Below are positions 15,836-18,524 of a stretch of DNA of 18,524 nt, piece by piece. The DNA is taken from NCBI GenBank assembly GCA_002364535.1, contig DEYL01000007.1, positions 1 through 18,524 of the forward strand. Direction: 5' to 3'. The translations under genes and the position numbers were made by a program. The notes under the pieces were generated by a model that was not told where the DNA came from, ran no database searches, and was given only the letters and a program-made list of their open reading frames with translations. Each line of letters begins with the position of its first letter. Position 1 is the first letter of the stretch. The stretch comes from Flavobacteriaceae bacterium UBA3159 (GTDB lineage: Bacteria > Bacteroidota > Bacteroidia > Flavobacteriales > Flavobacteriaceae).

Positions 15836-16045
15836 TCAAGAAACATATAAAAGATGAAAGTGCAATTCCGGGTGCATCCTAGTAAATGTTAAGGCCCATC
15901 GGTAAAGTCTTAAGCCTTCTCTTTCGGGTAAAGCGAGAAGCGCCTTGCTAAGTTCCTTTTCAAACAGTACTGCATTAAAGCTTACTTTGCGTAAAACGCT
16001 TTTGTAAAAAAAGTAATTCGATGAAATTTTTTCGGTGCGCTCCAT
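15836..16045 (-). CDS. Small conserved protein of unknown function
   Basis: This 69-residue protein starts MERTEKISSNYFFYKSVLRK and continues VSFNAVLFEKELSKALLAL. The pattern (YFFYKxVLxKVSF, then an acidic-basic helix with LFEKEL) resembles a short protein that I recall as widespread in Bacteroidota genomes, but I know no function. It has no signal peptide, membrane segment or metal motif, and is probably helical and cytosolic. ATG 16045 is preferred over a TTG at 16060. It lies tail to tail with oxyR with only 5 nt between the stop codons, so the two transcripts may run into each other. Upstream is the terminator of the trpB-like gene, so it probably has its own promoter. Confidence 0.65.
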   Translation of the reverse strand: MERTEKISSNYFFYKSVLRKVSFNAVLFEKELSKALLALPEREGLRLYRWALTFTRMHPELHFHLLYVS

Positions 16046-16139
16046 AAGTCTAAATACCAATCAAATATATTTTTTTTAAAATGAGGTGACTGTTGTAAAA
16101 ATGTTAAAATTCCAAACAAAAAAGTTAAATCTACACCTT

Positions 16140-16169
16140 AAAAAAACCACCACATCAAAAACGTGGTGG
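16140..16169 (-). terminator. Intrinsic terminator of the trpB-like gene
   Basis: CCACCAC (16147-16153) pairs perfectly with GTGGTGG (16163-16169). In the minus-strand direction the stem is followed by a run of T residues (plus-strand A-run 16140-16146). It lies about 25 nt after the trpB stop. Confidence 0.9.
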
Positions 16170-16192
16170 CTGTGATTAAAAACCTTTGAAAA

Positions 16193-17551
16193 TTATATTT
16201 CTGGAGTGTTTAGTTTAGCTATCGATGCTTGAATTTCAGCCTCTGAAAGCTCATGTTTGACAATATTACCGGCAAAATAATCCTCATAGGCTTTCATATC
16301 AAAGTTTCCATGACCGCAAAGGTTGATCAGAATGGTTTCTGACTTACCCTCGCGCTTGCAACGTTCTGCCTCGGCTATTGCCGTAGCAATACCGTGGGTG
16401 GCCTCTGGGGCTGGAATAATCCCCTCGGCTTGGGCGAACTTAACCCCGGCATCAAACACCTCAAGGTTATCGTGGGCACGGGCTTCGATCAATTTATCTT
16501 TAAGAAGTTGGCTCACAATAACTCCTGCTCCATGATACCTCAAACCTCCGGCATGAATTGGTGCTGGCACGAAATCGTGCCCCAATGTATACATCGGCAA
16601 TAAGGGAGTCATTCCGGCAGTATCTCCAAAATCATATCTAAATACACCCCTTGTCAACTTTGGACATGAGGAAGGCTCGCTGGCAATACAACGAATGGAT
16701 TTACCCTCATCAAAATTGAGTCTTAAAAAAGGAAAGGCCAATCCCGAAAAATTCGAACCTCCACCAAATGGAGCAATGACGATATCAGGGAGATTACCCG
16801 CCTTTTCCATTTGTAAAATGGCTTCTTGACCAATAATGGTTTGGTGCAACTTCACATGATTCAAGACACTGCCCAATGCGTATTTTGTGTGTTCATTAGA
16901 AGCAGCTCTTTCAATGGCTTCAGAAATTGCGATTCCAAGCGATCCGGTGGTATTGGGATCCTCGGCTAAGAATTTTTTTCCAATTTCTGTAGCCTCAGAG
17001 GGTGAGGGAAAAACTTTTGCACCCCAGGTATTCATCATTACCTTTCTGTAGGGTTTGTGAAGGAAAGAGAGCTTTACCATATAAACCTCACATTCAATAT
17101 CAAAATGCTGACAAGCGAAACTCAGTGCACTTCCCCACTGTCCTGCTCCTGTCTCTGTGGTTATTTTTTTTACACCCTCCTTCTTATTGTAATAGGCTTG
17201 AGCAACCGCTGTATTGGGTTTGTGTGATCCTGTTGGACTTACACCTTCGTATTTGTAATATATTTTGGCAGGGGTATCTAATATTTTTTCAAAATTGTAG
17301 GCCCTGTACAAAGGCGTGGGACGCCACATAGAATAGATATTCCTTACCTCATCGGGTATATCAATAAATTTATCCATACTCACTTCCTGTTTAATTAACT
17401 CCATCGGGAACAAAGGGGCCAGGGCTTCGGGACCTATAGGCTCCATTGTACCAGGATTTAGTGGAGGAAGCGGCTTGTTGGGCATATCGGCGACAATGTT
17501 ATACCATTTGTCTGGTATTTCTTTTTCACTGAGAGTTATTTTACGTTCCAT
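16193..17551 (-). CDS. trpB: Tryptophan synthase beta subunit, TrpB2 type
   Basis: This 452-residue PLP enzyme has the longer N-terminus of TrpB2 proteins (WYNIVADMP near 17-24, RPTPLYRA 77-84). The cofactor lysine is Lys111 in TGSHKPNT, the catalytic glutamate is Glu133 in TETGAGQWG, and the phosphate loop is GGGSN at 263-267. TrpB2 makes tryptophan from indole and serine, usually without binding TrpA. Consistent with that, no trpA or other trp gene is near; it is a single gene with its own terminator. It may salvage indole or serve as a serine deaminase. The ATG at 17551 is the natural start, and no trp leader or attenuator is seen in the 128 nt upstream. Confidence 0.94.
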   Translation of the reverse strand: MERKITLSEKEIPDKWYNIVADMPNKPLPPLNPGTMEPIGPEALAPLFPMELIKQEVSMDKFIDIPDEVRNIYSMWRPTPLYRAYNFEKILDTPAKIYYKYEGVSPTGSHKPNTAVAQAYYNKKEGVKKITTETGAGQWGSALSFACQHFDIECEVYMVKLSFLHKPYRKVMMNTWGAKVFPSPSEATEIGKKFLAEDPNTTGSLGIAISEAIERAASNEHTKYALGSVLNHVKLHQTIIGQEAILQMEKAGNLPDIVIAPFGGGSNFSGLAFPFLRLNFDEGKSIRCIASEPSSCPKLTRGVFRYDFGDTAGMTPLLPMYTLGHDFVPAPIHAGGLRYHGAGVIVSQLLKDKLIEARAHDNLEVFDAGVKFAQAEGIIPAPEATHGIATAIAEAERCKREGKSETILINLCGHGNFDMKAYEDYFAGNIVKHELSEAEIQASIAKLNTPEI

Positions 17552-17619
17552 AAATATTTAGTTTTTTTTCAATGTACAAAATTCCAACTTAATTGTTTCC
17601 AAATAATAGTCTTGGGGAA

Positions 17620-17650
17620 TTTGCAATATTTTTTTTTAATCCTATATTTA
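17620..17650 (+). promoter_or_regulatory. Promoter of the tRNA-Pro pair
   Basis: A TTTG (17620-17623) is followed after exactly 19 nt by TATATTTA (17643-17650), seven of eight matches to TAnnTTTG. This is the standard Bacteroidota spacing and predicts a transcript start about 20 nt before the first tRNA. Confidence 0.65.
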
Positions 17651-17679
17651 CGCTTCTATTAGAATAACTAAAATTGTTG

Positions 17680-17754
17680 CGGGGTGTAGCGTAGCCCGGT
17701 TATCGCGCCTGCTTTGGGAGCAGGAGGTCGCAGGTTCGAATCCTGCCACCCCGA
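17680..17754 (+). tRNA. tRNA-Pro (anticodon TGG)
   Basis: The acceptor arms CGGGGTG and CACCCCG pair fully, the anticodon stem CCTGC/GCAGG holds the loop TTTGGGA with anticodon TGG, and the T arm is GCAGG-TTCGAAT-CCTGC. The discriminator base is A and no CCA is encoded. Confidence 0.96.
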
Positions 17755-17787
17755 CGATTATAATACCAGTGGCCTTTTTGGCCAATT

Positions 17788-17861
17788 CGGGATGTGGCGC
17801 AGCCTGGTAGCGCACACGCATGGGGTGCGTGGGGTCGCAGGTTCAAATCCTGTCATCCCGA
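17788..17861 (+). tRNA. tRNA-Pro (anticodon GGG)
   Basis: The acceptor arms CGGGATG and CATCCCG pair fully, the anticodon stem CACGC/GCGTG holds the loop ATGGGGT with anticodon GGG, and the T arm is GCAGG-TTCAAAT-CCTGT. It stands 33 nt after the first tRNA-Pro and is surely co-transcribed with it. The spacer holds a small perfect hairpin (17770-17784). Confidence 0.95.
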
Positions 17862-17999
17862 CTAGATAAAAATATAAATCCTTGGTATTCATGGGTTTAT
17901 GTATTATAAACACGTTTACTCACCATATTACTTATCAAAATAATTTATTCTATTACTGAATACATGGGAAACATGTTAAAAAAAATTGAAATTTAATTC

Positions 18000-18467
18000 A
18001 TGAATATAGACACCAACGTACTATTTCTTTTTAATATTACAAATGGCGGAAAAGGACTTATTTCTGAGTCACCTATAAAGGCGCTTGACATCTATCCTAC
18101 ATTGGCTGAGTTGTATGGTTTAGAAATCCCTTCACATTTAGATGGGCAAAGTATCGTGCCCCTCTTTGATGAACCAACTCTGCAGATGGACAGAATAATA
18201 TATATCCAGTGCCCAATTGCAAGGCAAGATTCCGACAGAACTATACTGGGCTATTCAGTAAAATCATCAAGGTTTAACTATGTCGAGTGGATCAAAATGA
18301 ATTCTGGGGAAACTGTTGCCAGAGAGTTGTATGATCATAAGTCAGATCCTTTGGAAAGGAAAAATGTAGTAGAGAATATTTCATATAATGATGATGTTAA
18401 ATTCCTTGCTCATAAATTGCCTGAAAGAATCCAAGAAACGGATCATGATCAAGAATTAAAAAAATAA
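18000..18467 (+). pseudogene. C-terminal fragment of a type I sulfatase
   Basis: The 155-codon frame matches the last third of iduronate-2-sulfatase-like arylsulfatases: ALDIYPTLAELYGLEIPSHL (28-47), DGQSIVPLF (48-56), then TILGYSVKSSRFNYVEW (81-97) and ELYDHKSDPLE (109-119) near the end. The N-terminal two thirds are absent, including the C/S-x-P-x-R site that becomes formylglycine and the calcium ligands. A stop codon stands two codons before the ATG, and nothing sulfatase-like appears in the 138 nt between the second tRNA and the start. It has no signal peptide, although such sulfatases are normally exported. It therefore cannot act as a sulfatase and is best read as a remnant, perhaps cut at a recombination near the tRNA genes. 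The tail of the protein seems intact. Confidence 0.82.
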
Positions 18468-18487
18468 ATTAATATCAATTATGCATC

Positions 18488-18524
18488 ATGGATAAAAATC
18501 TTTTAAAAAGTAAAGCATATTTTA
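18488..18524 (+). CDS. Possible start of a further gene (partial)
   Basis: An ATG at 18488 opens MDKNLLKSKAYF and runs off the window. The piece is too short to identify; LLKSKAYF faintly recalls the beginning of succinate-semialdehyde/aldehyde dehydrogenases, but that is not evidence enough for a call. Confidence 0.25.
   Translation, partial: MDKNLLKSKAYF

Noticed and set aside
17002..17331. 109-codon plus-strand frame inside the trpB gene
   Set aside because: It lies antisense to conserved TrpB2 sequence, has an odd Cys/Leu/Tyr-rich composition and no supporting signal.
17770..17784. TGGCC-TTTTT-GGCCA hairpin between the two tRNA-Pro genes
   Set aside because: The 5-bp stem is short and may only aid processing or be chance; no U-tract follows, so it is not a terminator that would split the pair.
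17680..17861. The similar 3' halves of the two tRNA-Pro genes as att sites of an integrated element
   Set aside because: The similarity is explained by shared tRNA structure, only 33 nt lie between them, and no integrase or further repeat is seen in the window.

Overview
This window reads as chromosomal DNA of a Bacteroidota bacterium, most likely Flavobacteriia-like. The evidence is its AT-rich composition, an OmpA protein with thrombospondin type-3 repeats, a TypA of the flavobacterial type, lipoprotein signals, start regions without clear Shine-Dalgarno sites, and several matches to the Bacteroidota promoter pattern (TTTG, about 19 nt, TAnnTTTG). The genus cannot be determined. Most genes are ordinary housekeeping or accessory genes. 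I found no CRISPR array, transposase, phage gene or defence system.

Left part (1-4597, all minus strand): a headless piece of an HxlR-family regulator lies at the window edge. Next is a two-gene unit of a secreted alpha/beta-hydrolase and an M81 (MlrC-like) metallopeptidase lipoprotein, then the ribosome-associated GTPase TypA/BipA. A divergent promoter region (4598-4772) separates typA from a plus-strand sugar pair: galE (non-ATG start) and a sodium/galactose symporter very like Vibrio SGLT. A 370-nt stretch without genes and a two-way terminator end this block.

Middle (7899-12012, minus strand): a major OmpA-like outer-membrane protein, then a tightly packed trio of a hydroxypyruvate-isomerase-like TIM barrel, a short-chain dehydrogenase and a DUF3089 lipoprotein hydrolase. 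After it (12102-12618, plus) is a clearly decayed Cu,Zn superoxide dismutase gene with two frameshifts, three stop codons and lost copper ligands.

Right part (12636-18524): an acyltransferase and a CoA-type Nudix hydrolase on the minus strand meet a cyclophilin-type lipoprotein on the plus strand head to head, with start codons that overlap inside one CATG. An OxyR regulator with both redox cysteines follows, then a small conserved protein, an orphan TrpB2-type tryptophan synthase beta subunit with a terminator, two tandem tRNA-Pro genes (anticodons TGG and GGG) behind a good promoter, and the C-terminal piece of a sulfatase. The last 37 bases may begin another gene.

The most notable themes are gene decay (HxlR piece, sodC pseudogene, sulfatase piece), the fully overlapping divergent start at 14103-14106, and the envelope-targeted esterase/M81 pair. 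None of these amounts to a convincing new multi-gene system.
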